A stretch of 64,000 nucleotides of DNA, taken from positions 33,014 to 97,013 of the forward strand of contig CAZPKF010000008.1 in the NCBI GenBank assembly GCA_964587155.1, given 5' to 3'. The DNA comes from Hallerella sp964587155 (GTDB lineage: Bacteria; Fibrobacterota; Fibrobacteria; Fibrobacterales; Fibrobacteraceae). The notes under the pieces are model-generated. The model was not told the DNA's origin. It saw nothing but the letters and a program-made list of their open reading frames with translations, and ran no database searches. Of the stretch, positions 9,132 through 16,626 are shown piece by piece (within the stretch, counting starts at the first letter, position 1; each line of letters opens with the position of its first letter). Both the position numbers and the translations under genes were made by a program.

Positions 9132-9152
9132 GCGGATTTCAGAGAAATCCGC
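9132..9152 (+). terminator. Weak hairpin after the DUF2007-like gene
   Basis: GCGGATTT (9132-9139) pairs with AAATCCGC (9145-9152) around a 5-nt loop, 18 nt after the stop. There is no adjacent U-run (a T-run comes about 30 nt later), so termination is uncertain. A second perfect hairpin (AAGAATGA/TCATTCTT, 9238-9257) lies further on. Confidence 0.3.
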
Positions 9153-9273
9153 ATGGGAGGCATGAAAAGTCCTTGTTGACGACTTTTTATGTAATTTTTT
9201 TGGGGGAGTTTAGCAAGCTTTTTTATGGTTCCATATAAAGAATGACGAATCATTCTTCAAATTGAGGGAGCAT

Positions 9274-9297
9274 TTTGTCCCCGAATGTCCCTATTCG
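9274..9297 (+). promoter_or_regulatory. TGTCCC-N4-TGTCCC direct repeat (copy 1)
   Basis: A 24-base block starting TTTGTCCCCGAATGTCCC and ending ATTCG, sitting 57 nt before a 33-codon gene. It matches 22 of 24 bases of a second block at 16834-16857, also upstream of an orphan small gene. The two TGTCCC half-sites are 10 bp apart, i.e. on one face of the helix, as for a regulator binding direct repeats. The regulator is unknown. Confidence 0.45.
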
Positions 9298-9354
9298 AGT
9301 TTTTATGTTATGGTTATCATTGGAAATGAATCTAATGATAAACAAGGAGGCTTT

Positions 9355-9456
9355 ATGCCAAAACCGACAAATGATCCAAATGGTGCAGGATTCCCGTCAA
9401 AGACAGGAAGGCCGTCTGGCCCTGGGCGCGGCAATAATCAACCGGGGAGGAAGTAA
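9355..9456 (+). CDS. 33-residue Gly/Pro/Asn-rich peptide
   Basis: The ATG at 9355 is preceded at ideal spacing by AACAAGGAGG, one of the strongest ribosome sites in the window. The peptide begins MPKPTNDPNGAGFPSKTG and ends GRGNNQPGRK: 33 residues, basic, with no hydrophobic segment or Cys. It is flanked by its own upstream motif (9274-9297) and a strong hairpin (9474-9523), so it looks like an independent short transcription unit. A longer in-frame start at 9262 exists but lacks a ribosome site. The function is unknown and no family is recognised with confidence. Confidence 0.6.
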   Translation: MPKPTNDPNGAGFPSKTGRPSGPGRGNNQPGRK

Positions 9457-9473
9457 GTAGCGTCACGAATGTG

Positions 9474-9523
9474 TCCGGAAGCCCAGTCTGAAATTCGGCT
9501 TATTTCTTGCGCGGGCTTCCGGA
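9474..9523 (+). terminator. 11-bp stem terminator-like hairpin
   Basis: TCCGGAAGCCC (9474-9484) pairs perfectly with GGGCTTCCGGA (9513-9523), 17 nt after the small peptide stop, followed by a T-rich tract (TTTTATG...GTTTTTT). The 28-nt loop is long for a simple terminator, so it may be a structured 3' end. Confidence 0.5.
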
Positions 9524-9551
9524 TTTTATGTGAGTTTTTTCACGCATGGGA

Positions 9552-9557
9552 TTGACA
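9552..9557 (+). promoter_or_regulatory. TTGACA -35-like hexamer before the candidate RNA
   Basis: A perfect TTGACA with TAGTTT 17 bp downstream (9575-9580) and TATTTA at 9581-9586. It is the best canonical sigma-70-like signal in this intergenic region and would start transcription near 9590, ahead of the structured segment. Confidence 0.3.
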
Positions 9558-9633
9558 AAGTGTAAATTTTCAGTTAGTTTTATTTACATAGCGGAAATCC
9601 GCAATTTTTTTGAGCATTTGCTGCTTATTCTCG

Positions 9634-9790
9634 AGTCTGTAAATCGGCAAAATTTCCAAACGCAGAGAATAGAGATGGCAAACGCTCACGTCCCATTCGG
9701 GGCGTGGGTCGTTGTCGTTTGTTTGCGCGTAATGGTTTTGCCGAACCTCAGACTGCAAGCAAGCGGGAATTGAATCCCACGCCTTTTTTG
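9634..9790 (+). ncRNA. Candidate structured RNA, rod-like, class unknown
   Basis: The segment folds into a long rod from symmetric pairings. AGTCTG (9634-9639) pairs with CAGACT (9749-9754). A 5/5-nt symmetric internal loop follows, then CGGCAAAA (9645-9652) with TTTTGCCG (9736-9743), an irregular internal region, GCAAAC/CGTTTG-type pairing (about 9678-9684 with 9716-9721), and an apical hairpin CACGTCCC/GGGGCGTG (9687-9706, one GU pair). A GGGA/TCCC hairpin and a run of six T (9784-9789) end it. No convincing ORF covers it. The rod plus internal bubble recalls 6S RNA, but I cannot assign a family; it could also be the 5' leader of the lipoprotein gene at 9846. Confidence 0.4.
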
Positions 9791-9845
9791 TTGGCGTATT
9801 TTCAATCCATGCTCCTGGAATTTTGCCTTCCGCAAAGGAGTGTCG

Positions 9846-11125
9846 ATGAAAAAGTTTTTTTTAGCGCTGATAGCAGGAATGTTTCTGTTCGCCTGTTCGG
9901 GCGAAAACGGCATCGACGGCTTGGATGGGCAGGACGGAGCGACTGTTGATGCGGATTCTCTTTCTGAAATTCTCCGCGATGAAATGTGGGACTCTTGGGA
10001 TTCTTTAAAACGGGAAACTTACGATTCTCTTTATGGAAGCATTTTCGACAGCGTTTATTCGGACATTTATACGAAAAACGCCATTAAGAATCTGAACGCA
10101 TCTATTTATACGCACAAAGAAACAATCAATTTGGCTTTTGCAAATCAGTATGATTTGATGTACAAGAACTACACCTCTCCGCAGCCGATTTCGGTGACTG
10201 TGCAAAATAAATGCCAAAATTCGTTTTCCATTTCTGGAAATATTTTGGTTTCGACTGCGGACGAAAGTTGCTCAGATAGAAAAGTTTTAGTTAAGGTTTG
10301 GGTTGATGGTCTGAGCGATACGGGGAGTGTGACGCATACCGTGTCTTCTGGGGAATCGGTGACTTTTGCGCCAAAGCTTTTTTCAATACGGAATCGTTTT
10401 CACTTTCTTCGCCGGAACAGGCTCAATACCAAATCCGCGCTTATGCGTTAGAAAACGAACGGGAAATCCTCTTTTATTCGGCCTCGGAACCGGTGACTGT
10501 AAATCCGGTGCAAGTGAATGGCGTTGAATATGTCGGCATCGAAAATAGGTCTTGGTTGACGGGCGTTTGGGTGACTCCCGGCATGGATTCCATCCAAAAT
10601 ATTTTGGACGATGTCGCATTGAAATTACCGGGTGGAACGCTCAAGGTTTATCAGCTGTATTCCGAAGACAAAATGATTTCTGCCAGTTCACAACGGGTTG
10701 TGCAGGCTATTTTCGAAGTGTTGCGCGACAGGGGAATTCATTACATTCAGAACGAAAGCGCCGGAAATTTAGGGCAGAAAATCAAGTATCCGATAGAAGT
10801 TTTGCGGAGTCGCAGTGGAATTTGCATCGAAACGACAGTTCTTTTCGCATCGATTTTAGAAGCGATTGGAATGCAGGCGTTTATTGTATTCGTTCCCGGT
10901 CACGCCTTTGTCGGCTGGCGGGTGGATAAAGATTCCGATACGGTTGACTTTGTGGAAACGACTCTGATCGGCTACGCCAATTCCACGTTCGACGATGCGA
11001 ACGAATTGGCAATAGAATGTTATAACGAAGAAGTTTTTGCGGGAACATTTGAATCGGGGGAGTCGGAATTGATTGATTTGGAAAAAGTCCGCGAATACGG
11101 CATTTTGCCGAACAATATCCATTAA
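9846..11125 (+). pseudogene. Lipoprotein with transglutaminase-like domain, frameshifted at a T6 tract
   Basis: The first frame starts at ATG 9846 (after AAAGGAG) with the lipoprotein signal MKKFFLALIAGMFLFAC and a short collagen-like stretch (GENGIDGLDGQDG). It stays on track to the six-T tract at 10378-10383 and then runs into an early stop at 10451. The next frame continues the protein from that tract (FNTESFSLSSPEQAQYQ...) to 11125. The rejoined product is about 425 residues. Its C-terminal part has GICIETTVLFASILEAIGM with a likely catalytic Cys and VPGHAFVGWRV with a likely His, the layout of the transglutaminase-like superfamily. It may be a true decay, a slippage-controlled switch or a sequencing error. 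Confidence 0.65.
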
Positions 11126-11136
11126 GGAGCTGTTTT

Positions 11137-11601
11137 ATGAAAAAATGGATTTTGCTTTTGTCTGCAATTTTATTCGTCGGCTGTGCCACTTCTAAATACC
11201 AACTCAAGGAAAACTGGATTGACGACAGCGATTTGCAATTTGCGCTTGCGCATCCGGCTTTGAACGAATGGTATCCGCGGATGGGAGATCCGGTCATTAT
11301 CGAATACCACGGGGATTCTGTTTACTTTGTATATAATTACAGACCGCCCCTTTTTGCAACGGTCAAGAATGGCGTGGAATACAAGCCCACGAACAACGAT
11401 AAAGTGAACAACACCTGGGGAACCCGGAATGAAATTTTGGCGATGGTTATCGCGAACAACAAGTTGGTTGGAATCGTCAACAAGCCGGAATACAAGACCG
11501 TTTTGGATTCCCGCGTCGCAGAACAGAAACATTCGGTTCCGGTGTGGGCGTGGGTTGTTGGCGGCATAACAGCCACTCTTGTTTTGATGATGATATTTTG
11601 A
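11137..11601 (+). CDS. Lipoprotein with C-terminal membrane helix
   Basis: 154 residues starting MKKWILLLSAILFVGC, a clear lipobox (FVGC, about residues 13-16). A soluble middle part follows, and then one C-terminal hydrophobic helix (VPVWAWVVGGITATLVLMMIF). The same plan of lipobox plus C-terminal helix recurs in the lipoprotein at 14285-14794, so the two may be functionally related. It sits 11 nt after the transglutaminase-like lipoprotein, with AAGGAG as ribosome site. The family is not recognised. Confidence 0.75.
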   Translation: MKKWILLLSAILFVGCATSKYQLKENWIDDSDLQFALAHPALNEWYPRMGDPVIIEYHGDSVYFVYNYRPPLFATVKNGVEYKPTNNDKVNNTWGTRNEILAMVIANNKLVGIVNKPEYKTVLDSRVAEQKHSVPVWAWVVGGITATLVLMMIF

Positions 11602-11623
11602 AGAACAATCAATTGAGGTTTTT

Positions 11624-13069
11624 ATGAAAACATTTTGGTCCTTTATCCTGTTTTCGTCGGCATTCGTTTTGGCTAACGAAATTTGTGCGGGCCTTTGCGG
11701 ACCTTGCGCCTTGGGAAATAGCGATTCGACATGCGTGAAAGTGGATTCGCTTTGCCATTGCGCCGCCGTGTTGGACAGTATTTCTGCGATAAAGACGGAA
11801 GATCAAGATGTGCGCCTTGCAGCGGAATCAACTCTCGTTGCCGCTTTTGAACGCGGTTGCGAAGAAAAATTCTGCGGTTTCTACGTAAAACTCGAAAAGG
11901 ATTCGGTGCGGATTGAAAATATTCCGGTACGACTTCCCGAAGAAAAAGCGGAACTTTACAAAGATTCTGCGGAAACGCCGAACGCAGTGTCGGAAGAACA
12001 GTTGCTTTCGCTGAGTGGAGAATGTCAGCGCTTTTGCTCCTTTTGTCCAGAAGAAAAATCGGCGGATTCAAATTGCATTCGCATCGAAGACATTTGCGGC
12101 TGCAGAGCGTTTGTAGAACAGCAAAAACGCTTGCAGGAAGCGGCTTCTCGTGACAGCATCGCTCAAGTCGAAGCGTTCTTGATGCGGAAAGAAAACGCGC
12201 AAATGGCCGCGGATTCCGTTTTGAATCGGCTGCGTTCCTCGGACGGTGAAGAACTCTTTTTGACTCTTTTCAATCGGGACCTTTCGCTTGTCGATATGCG
12301 AAATTCTGCAACGGAAAAGAAACCCGATGCAGATACCGCAACATCTGCCATCATTTTGCTCTCTAAAGAAACGGGCCCCCGCCGCGGAGATTCTTTGAAG
12401 GTGATTATTCCTGAAGAAAAAAAAGAACCTGCGGGAGAGAATGTGGAACTTCAAAAGACTCCGCAAAAATCGGACAGGACTTTGTATCCGGGGCTCATGT
12501 TTTATGCGGGAAGCTTTGAAGAGTCCAGTTTGATGGGATTGGATTTGATTAAAGACGCAACGTTCACGGCGGGACTGGGATTCTTTTTGCGAAGTTATTT
12601 CTACAAGTTCTACGAATACGGTTCATTCCAGTTCGGGTTGAATGCGGTTTACAACTACGCGGAGTATGATGCCGATGACTGCGATGGGGGAATCGTGTAT
12701 CACAATGTCGGAGCGGAAATGCCTTTGCAATTTCGCTTCGGGTTTCCGATTGGAAAATACATTGCGCCTTATCTGAGTTATGCGTTTGTCGTGCGCAAAC
12801 CGATTTACGTTTGGACGGAATGGTACTTGGAAAATGAACGTTATAGTTATTCTTATGGCTACTATAGTAGGGAGGAATCGGATTCGCCCAAGGACGCTTA
12901 TAAATTGGGAGATTGGGAATTTTTGGGATTCTTTGGAATGGGTTTGGAAGTGGTCAGATACTTTTCGATTGAATGGCAAATGGTGATTCATTCCACGCGT
13001 ACTTACGAAGATGAACCGCTCCATCCTTACGATGAATCTTGGCGGGTGAAGCTGGAAGTCGCCTTTTAG
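11624..13069 (+). CDS. Secreted Cys-rich protein with C-terminal beta-barrel-like region
   Basis: 481 residues. A cleavable signal peptide is followed by two copies of the pattern C-x3-C-x2-C-x8/9-C-x6-C-x-C (about residues 21-46 and 134-160), each probably disulfide-bonded or metal-binding. The middle (about 165-285) is charged and helical, with a Lys/Glu-rich stretch. From about 290 on, alternating aromatic strands and a final KLEVAF suggest an outer-membrane beta-barrel. This would place the Cys repeats in the periplasm or at the surface. No named family is recognised. Ribosome site TTGAGG. Confidence 0.75.
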   Translation: MKTFWSFILFSSAFVLANEICAGLCGPCALGNSDSTCVKVDSLCHCAAVLDSISAIKTEDQDVRLAAESTLVAAFERGCEEKFCGFYVKLEKDSVRIENIPVRLPEEKAELYKDSAETPNAVSEEQLLSLSGECQRFCSFCPEEKSADSNCIRIEDICGCRAFVEQQKRLQEAASRDSIAQVEAFLMRKENAQMAADSVLNRLRSSDGEELFLTLFNRDLSLVDMRNSATEKKPDADTATSAIILLSKETGPRRGDSLKVIIPEEKKEPAGENVELQKTPQKSDRTLYPGLMFYAGSFEESSLMGLDLIKDATFTAGLGFFLRSYFYKFYEYGSFQFGLNAVYNYAEYDADDCDGGIVYHNVGAEMPLQFRFGFPIGKYIAPYLSYAFVVRKPIYVWTEWYLENERYSYSYGYYSREESDSPKDAYKLGDWEFLGFFGMGLEVVRYFSIEWQMVIHSTRTYEDEPLHPYDESWRVKLEVAF

Positions 13070-13077
13070 GAGGTCAA

Positions 13078-13929
13078 ATGCATAGTGAACAAAATAAACG
13101 CATCTGGTTGATGAGCGGAATTTTCGTACTGCTCTTTTTCTGCTTGCTTGCCTGCAGCGACGAGAACGCCTTTTCTGCCGGAAAAGAAGATGTGGAAGAA
13201 GCGAAAGAGTATTTGTTTTCGTCTTCCAGTTACGAAAATGAAGAATACGCTTGCTGGGCTGGGACTTCTACCTATACGGATTTCTGGTGTTGTTCCAATT
13301 ACGGCTATCGTTGTTATGAATATGAAGAGTCAGCTTGCTGGGAAGGGACTTCTACCCATACGGATTCCTGGTGTTGCTCCAATTACGGTTATCGTTGTTA
13401 TTCATCGAGTAGCCGCTACGCTTATTCGTCGAGTAGTGCTTGCAATTCATGGTATGGATGTTCTTCGAGTAGTAGTTACACGTGGAGTTATTCCAGTTCG
13501 AGTGCGGCGAAGTATTACCTGGAAACTTCAAAAACGCTTTACTTTACGCTGACTTATTATAGACAGCTTCGCAAAATGGATGAAGATTATATTGGAGACG
13601 GAGATCCTGAAATTTCCTTTGAATTGAAGTTTGAAAAAACATCAGGGAATACGACGATTAAAAATTCCGGGGTGCTCTTGAAATTGTCTGATCAGGGTTC
13701 TTGGTCGGGGAGTAAAACGGCATCTTTTACAGTTCCCGTGTACACGGAAAAGATTTTCGTCTGCCCGATTTTTGTGGAAAAGGATGTCTTCTTTGATGAC
13801 ACGGAATACGGTTCCGGCTCTTGTTACGGCATCAAGGATGTCGGTTACTTGGATGATTTAAAAAGAATATACCAAGAAGATAAAAATACAAGCTATTATA
13901 CACTGGAATGGAACTGGTATTTGGACTGA
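13078..13929 (+). CDS. Lipoprotein with Cys-rich 28-residue tandem repeat and Ser linkers
   Basis: 283 residues from ATG 13078 (AGGAGG just upstream). The lipobox is FCLLAC (about residues 18-23). Two tandem repeats of 28 residues follow (ACWxGTSTxTDxWCCSNYGY plus RCY), encoded by an 84-bp DNA repeat starting near 13250 and 13334. Next are SSSS/SSSSS linkers separated by aromatic residues, a surface-linker style common in Fibrobacter. The C-terminal ~140 residues look like a beta-sandwich (YLETSKTLYFTLTYY...). Probably surface exposed; function unknown. Confidence 0.75.
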   Translation: MHSEQNKRIWLMSGIFVLLFFCLLACSDENAFSAGKEDVEEAKEYLFSSSSYENEEYACWAGTSTYTDFWCCSNYGYRCYEYEESACWEGTSTHTDSWCCSNYGYRCYSSSSRYAYSSSSACNSWYGCSSSSSYTWSYSSSSAAKYYLETSKTLYFTLTYYRQLRKMDEDYIGDGDPEISFELKFEKTSGNTTIKNSGVLLKLSDQGSWSGSKTASFTVPVYTEKIFVCPIFVEKDVFFDDTEYGSGSCYGIKDVGYLDDLKRIYQEDKNTSYYTLEWNWYLD

Positions 13930-13936
13930 GGGAAAA

Positions 13937-14233
13937 ATGCGTAAATTGGATAAAGCTCTTTTCGCTTGCGAGGGAATTTCCGGTTATAAAAACAGCGGAA
14001 CTTTGAATGCTTGTTATAGCGTTTTTAAAGTTCGCTGCTCCAGTTTTGTCTATGCGGTAACTTCTAATTTCAAAAGTAAGAACTGCTTTTGTCAAACGGA
14101 TTACGGCGTTTCGGAATGGACGGCGGAAACGGACAAGGCGACAGAAATGTCTGCGTCTTTGATGAAGTCGGCATCATTTGCGCAAAAACTGAATGTGGCC
14201 GCCGGGAGACACCTGTTGGATTTACACTTATAA
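13937..14233 (+). CDS. Possible small Cys-containing protein
   Basis: 98 residues starting MRKLDKALFACEGISGYKNSG, 7 nt after the previous stop with GAGGGA as ribosome site. It has six Cys and no signal peptide. The composition is plausible for a real protein, but there is no recognisable domain and it may be a remnant of a longer gene. Confidence 0.35.
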   Translation: MRKLDKALFACEGISGYKNSGTLNACYSVFKVRCSSFVYAVTSNFKSKNCFCQTDYGVSEWTAETDKATEMSASLMKSASFAQKLNVAAGRHLLDLHL

Positions 14234-14284
14234 AGTGAATGATGTTTATCCATCCTTTACAAAATAAAAGAAGAGAGGTTTTAA

Positions 14285-14794
14285 ATGAAATTATTGAAAG
14301 TGTTGGCGATAGCTTCTATTGGTTTGCTTTCTGCCTGTGCGACCACGCGTTCCGATTACCACGACAGGGACGTTGCTTATCTCAATCGAACGAACATTGT
14401 CTCTTACGGGGCGGAACGCGCGAAAGTCATCAGCCCCGTTTTTTGGAGTAATCCGGGAAAGTGTTCCGAAATTGCCTTTTTGAAACAGGCGAGCCTTCAA
14501 AATGCGAAAATCAAGAATATCATTGATATTAAAATGGAACAGATTGATACGCATTCGACAAATTCTAGCTATTGCGAATATTCTGGGTTGGCGCTGAGTT
14601 ATGAATCGTTGTCGGTGGAAGAAGCTCAAGAGTGGAATGATATGGAAAATTTGAACACAAAGAAAAATTTAACAACCAATTCGTTGGAAGGAAAAATCCC
14701 TCCAAATCAGGAAATTAAACCGCCAATTTGGCCGTATATTTGGGGAAGTCTTTCTTCTGTAGCGGCTCTTGTAATTCTGCTTGTGTTGATTTGA
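14285..14794 (+). CDS. Lipoprotein with C-terminal membrane helix
   Basis: 169 residues. It starts MKLLKVLAIASIGLLSAC with a typical lipobox (LSAC, about residues 15-18) and ends in IWPYIWGSLSSVAALVILLVLI, a C-terminal TM helix, mirroring the lipoprotein at 11137-11601. Cys residues at about 59 and 98 may pair. The final 34 codons lie inside the first copy of the 598-bp duplication, so a fragment of this gene's tail reappears at 15291-15392 without a start. Confidence 0.75.
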   Translation: MKLLKVLAIASIGLLSACATTRSDYHDRDVAYLNRTNIVSYGAERAKVISPVFWSNPGKCSEIAFLKQASLQNAKIKNIIDIKMEQIDTHSTNSSYCEYSGLALSYESLSVEEAQEWNDMENLNTKKNLTTNSLEGKIPPNQEIKPPIWPYIWGSLSSVAALVILLVLI

Positions 14795-14857
14795 AAAGTT
14801 TCAACCATTTTCAAATTGGAAAATGAAATTCATTCACACTCTAAAAAAGGATACAAA

Positions 14858-15181
14858 ATGAAAACAATTATCAAAATCACTTTTGCTGCGTTGGCTTTTG
14901 CCTCTTTTTCTCAAGCACAAATCTTTAGCGATTGCATGAAAAAGAAGCGGTTTTCTCGCGAAATGGAATTCAATTTGATGAAGCATTGCGTCGGGAACGA
15001 TTCTTATATGAATGAGTACCAATACGAACAGAAAGTGAAAGATTGCGTTTGCTTTGTGGGGAGTCTTGCTTGTGAATATGACGGCGACGATGAAAAGTTG
15101 AACAGGGCGGCAGAAAAGGGAGCTCTTGAAAAAAATGATAAGAAGTACCGTAAATGCTTGGAAGCGAATTCGGATAAATAG
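14858..15181 (+). CDS. Small secreted Cys-containing protein (copy 1)
   Basis: 107 residues from ATG 14858 (GGATACAAA upstream; the in-frame TTG at 14816 is less likely because it puts residues before the signal peptide). The signal peptide is MKTIIKITFAALAFASFSQA, and the mature part is about 87 residues, charged, with five Cys (SDCMKKK..., MKHCVGND, DCVCF, SLACEYD, KCLEAN: six counting both in DCVC). No family is recognised. It is identical to the copy at 15456-15779. Confidence 0.7.
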   Translation: MKTIIKITFAALAFASFSQAQIFSDCMKKKRFSREMEFNLMKHCVGNDSYMNEYQYEQKVKDCVCFVGSLACEYDGDDEKLNRAAEKGALEKNDKKYRKCLEANSDK

Positions 15182-15189
15182 GATTTGAG

Positions 15190-15360
15190 ATGGCGAATGA
15201 ATCCTTAAAAGAGGAGGGTATGAAAACTCTTCGGGATATTGACAATTTGATTGAATCTTGTAAAGAAACGATTCAAAAGTGTCGAAATCCAAAATCCCTC
15301 CAAATCAGGAAATTAAACCGCCAATTTGGCCGTATATTTGGGGAAGTCTTTCTTCTGTAG
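15190..15360 (+). pseudogene. Truncated copy of the 15788 gene, fused out of frame
   Basis: The first 35 codons are identical to the gene at 15788 (MANESLKEEGMKTLRDIDNL...). The 598-bp junction at 15291 then joins it to the tail of the lipoprotein gene in another frame, giving 21 foreign codons before a stop at 15360. It is a by-product of the duplication and probably non-functional. Confidence 0.8.
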
Positions 15361-15455
15361 CGGCTCTTGTAATTCTGCTTGTGTTGATTTGAAAAGTTTC
15401 AACCATTTTCAAATTGGAAAATGAAATTCATTCACACTCTAAAAAAGGATACAAA

Positions 15456-15779
15456 ATGAAAACAATTATCAAAATCACTTTTGCTGCGTTGGCTTTTGCC
15501 TCTTTTTCTCAAGCACAAATCTTTAGCGATTGCATGAAAAAGAAGCGGTTTTCTCGCGAAATGGAATTCAATTTGATGAAGCATTGCGTCGGGAACGATT
15601 CTTATATGAATGAGTACCAATACGAACAGAAAGTGAAAGATTGCGTTTGCTTTGTGGGGAGTCTTGCTTGTGAATATGACGGCGACGATGAAAAGTTGAA
15701 CAGGGCGGCAGAAAAGGGAGCTCTTGAAAAAAATGATAAGAAGTACCGTAAATGCTTGGAAGCGAATTCGGATAAATAG
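15456..15779 (+). CDS. Small secreted Cys-containing protein (copy 2)
   Basis: Identical to 14858-15181, including the upstream ribosome site. This copy keeps the original downstream neighbour (15788) 8 nt after its stop, so it represents the ancestral gene order. If both copies are real, the dose of this exported protein is doubled while its neighbours stay single-copy. Confidence 0.7.
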   Translation: MKTIIKITFAALAFASFSQAQIFSDCMKKKRFSREMEFNLMKHCVGNDSYMNEYQYEQKVKDCVCFVGSLACEYDGDDEKLNRAAEKGALEKNDKKYRKCLEANSDK

Positions 15780-15787
15780 GATTTGAG

Positions 15788-16246
15788 ATGGCGAATGAAT
15801 CCTTAAAAGAGGAGGGTATGAAAACTCTTCGGGATATTGACAATTTGATTGAATCTTGTAAAGAAACGATTCAAAAGTGTCGAAATCCAAAAGAGAAACA
15901 AGAATTGAATCACAAGTTGAATTTGGATGCGCTTCAAAAATATATCGGAAAAAAACGTTTTAGCTTTAACGCCTGTGTGGAAGAATGCTTGGATAAAAAA
16001 TATCTGGATTCTTACAAGCAGGCAAGAAAGCGCATCAACAAAGGATGCGGAAGTAAGGCGGATAACGAAAAAATGAAAGATTTGTATAAAAGGATGGTGG
16101 AAAAATTCCAAAATATGGATTCCCTTTTTCGAGTATCGCCGCTTCCGGAAAAATCGAAGGTCTTGCACGAAAATTTGAAAAATTTCATGCGATGGGCATC
16201 GTCTAAATTAGACAAAAAAATTTTAACAAACAAGGAAATATCATGA
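15788..16246 (+). CDS. Hypothetical Lys/Cys-rich helical protein
   Basis: 152 residues with no signal peptide; highly charged, with predicted long helices and five Cys (SCKETIQKC, NACVEECLDK, KGCGSK). A second ATG (M11) also has a GAGGAGGG ribosome site 5-10 nt upstream and could be the true start, giving 142 residues. The spacing of Cys in helices (CxxxxxxC, CxxxC, C) resembles small disulfide-bonded helical bundles, but the cellular location is unclear. It overlaps the next gene by 4 nt (ATGA). Confidence 0.6.
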   Translation: MANESLKEEGMKTLRDIDNLIESCKETIQKCRNPKEKQELNHKLNLDALQKYIGKKRFSFNACVEECLDKKYLDSYKQARKRINKGCGSKADNEKMKDLYKRMVEKFQNMDSLFRVSPLPEKSKVLHENLKNFMRWASSKLDKKILTNKEIS

Positions 16247-16626
16247 ATTGGATGAATTACCTGTTGAATATTGGAGAAAAATGGCTGAGAGGCTTTGCTC
16301 CGGGAATCGTCTTTGTTTTTATTTGCGAAACGCTTTTGGAAATGGTCGTTTCAACGGGATTTTTTGGTTACGATATGGTGCTGCTATTTATCGAAGGAAA
16401 ACTGTTGACTTGGGCGGGCGGAAAACTGTTGAAGTTGATAGGAAAAGAACATTTGCCAAGAACTTTTTATTCCGCAACAGGAATTTTCGTTGCGCTGATT
16501 CTTTGCTGGGTGGGATGCTTTGTGAAAGAACTCTTGCGGGGGGAAACGGAAATTTATTTTTCATTGATACTGATTCTTTTGGGTTTTGCATTGCTCTGTG
16601 TGGCGGTCATCAAGAATGGAAAGTAA
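16243..16626 (+). CDS. Small integral membrane protein
   Basis: 127 residues with about three to four TM segments (FAPGIVFVFICETLLEMVV, GYDMVLLFIEGKLLTW, TGIFVALILCWVGCF, IYFSLILILLGFALLCVAVI). The ATGA overlap with the previous gene shows translational coupling, so a Cys-rich helical protein and a membrane protein are made together. The family is not recognised. Confidence 0.65.
   Translation: MNWMNYLLNIGEKWLRGFAPGIVFVFICETLLEMVVSTGFFGYDMVLLFIEGKLLTWAGGKLLKLIGKEHLPRTFYSATGIFVALILCWVGCFVKELLRGETEIYFSLILILLGFALLCVAVIKNGK

Larger units (their letters stand above)
14693..15892 (+). repeat. Perfect 598-bp tandem duplication
   Basis: Copy 1 (14693-15290) and copy 2 (15291-15888) appear identical base for base at an offset of 598. 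The tetramer AAAA occurs at 14693, at the junction 15291 and at the far end 15889-15892, so the event was joined at a 4-bp microhomology. It duplicates one complete small gene and truncates the first copy of the next one. The absence of any difference means it is very recent or an assembly error. Confidence 0.9.

Noticed and set aside
9634..9790. Assignment as tmRNA or SRP RNA
   Set aside because: No tag-peptide frame, tRNA-like ends or the conserved SRP apical GNAR-type loop could be identified.
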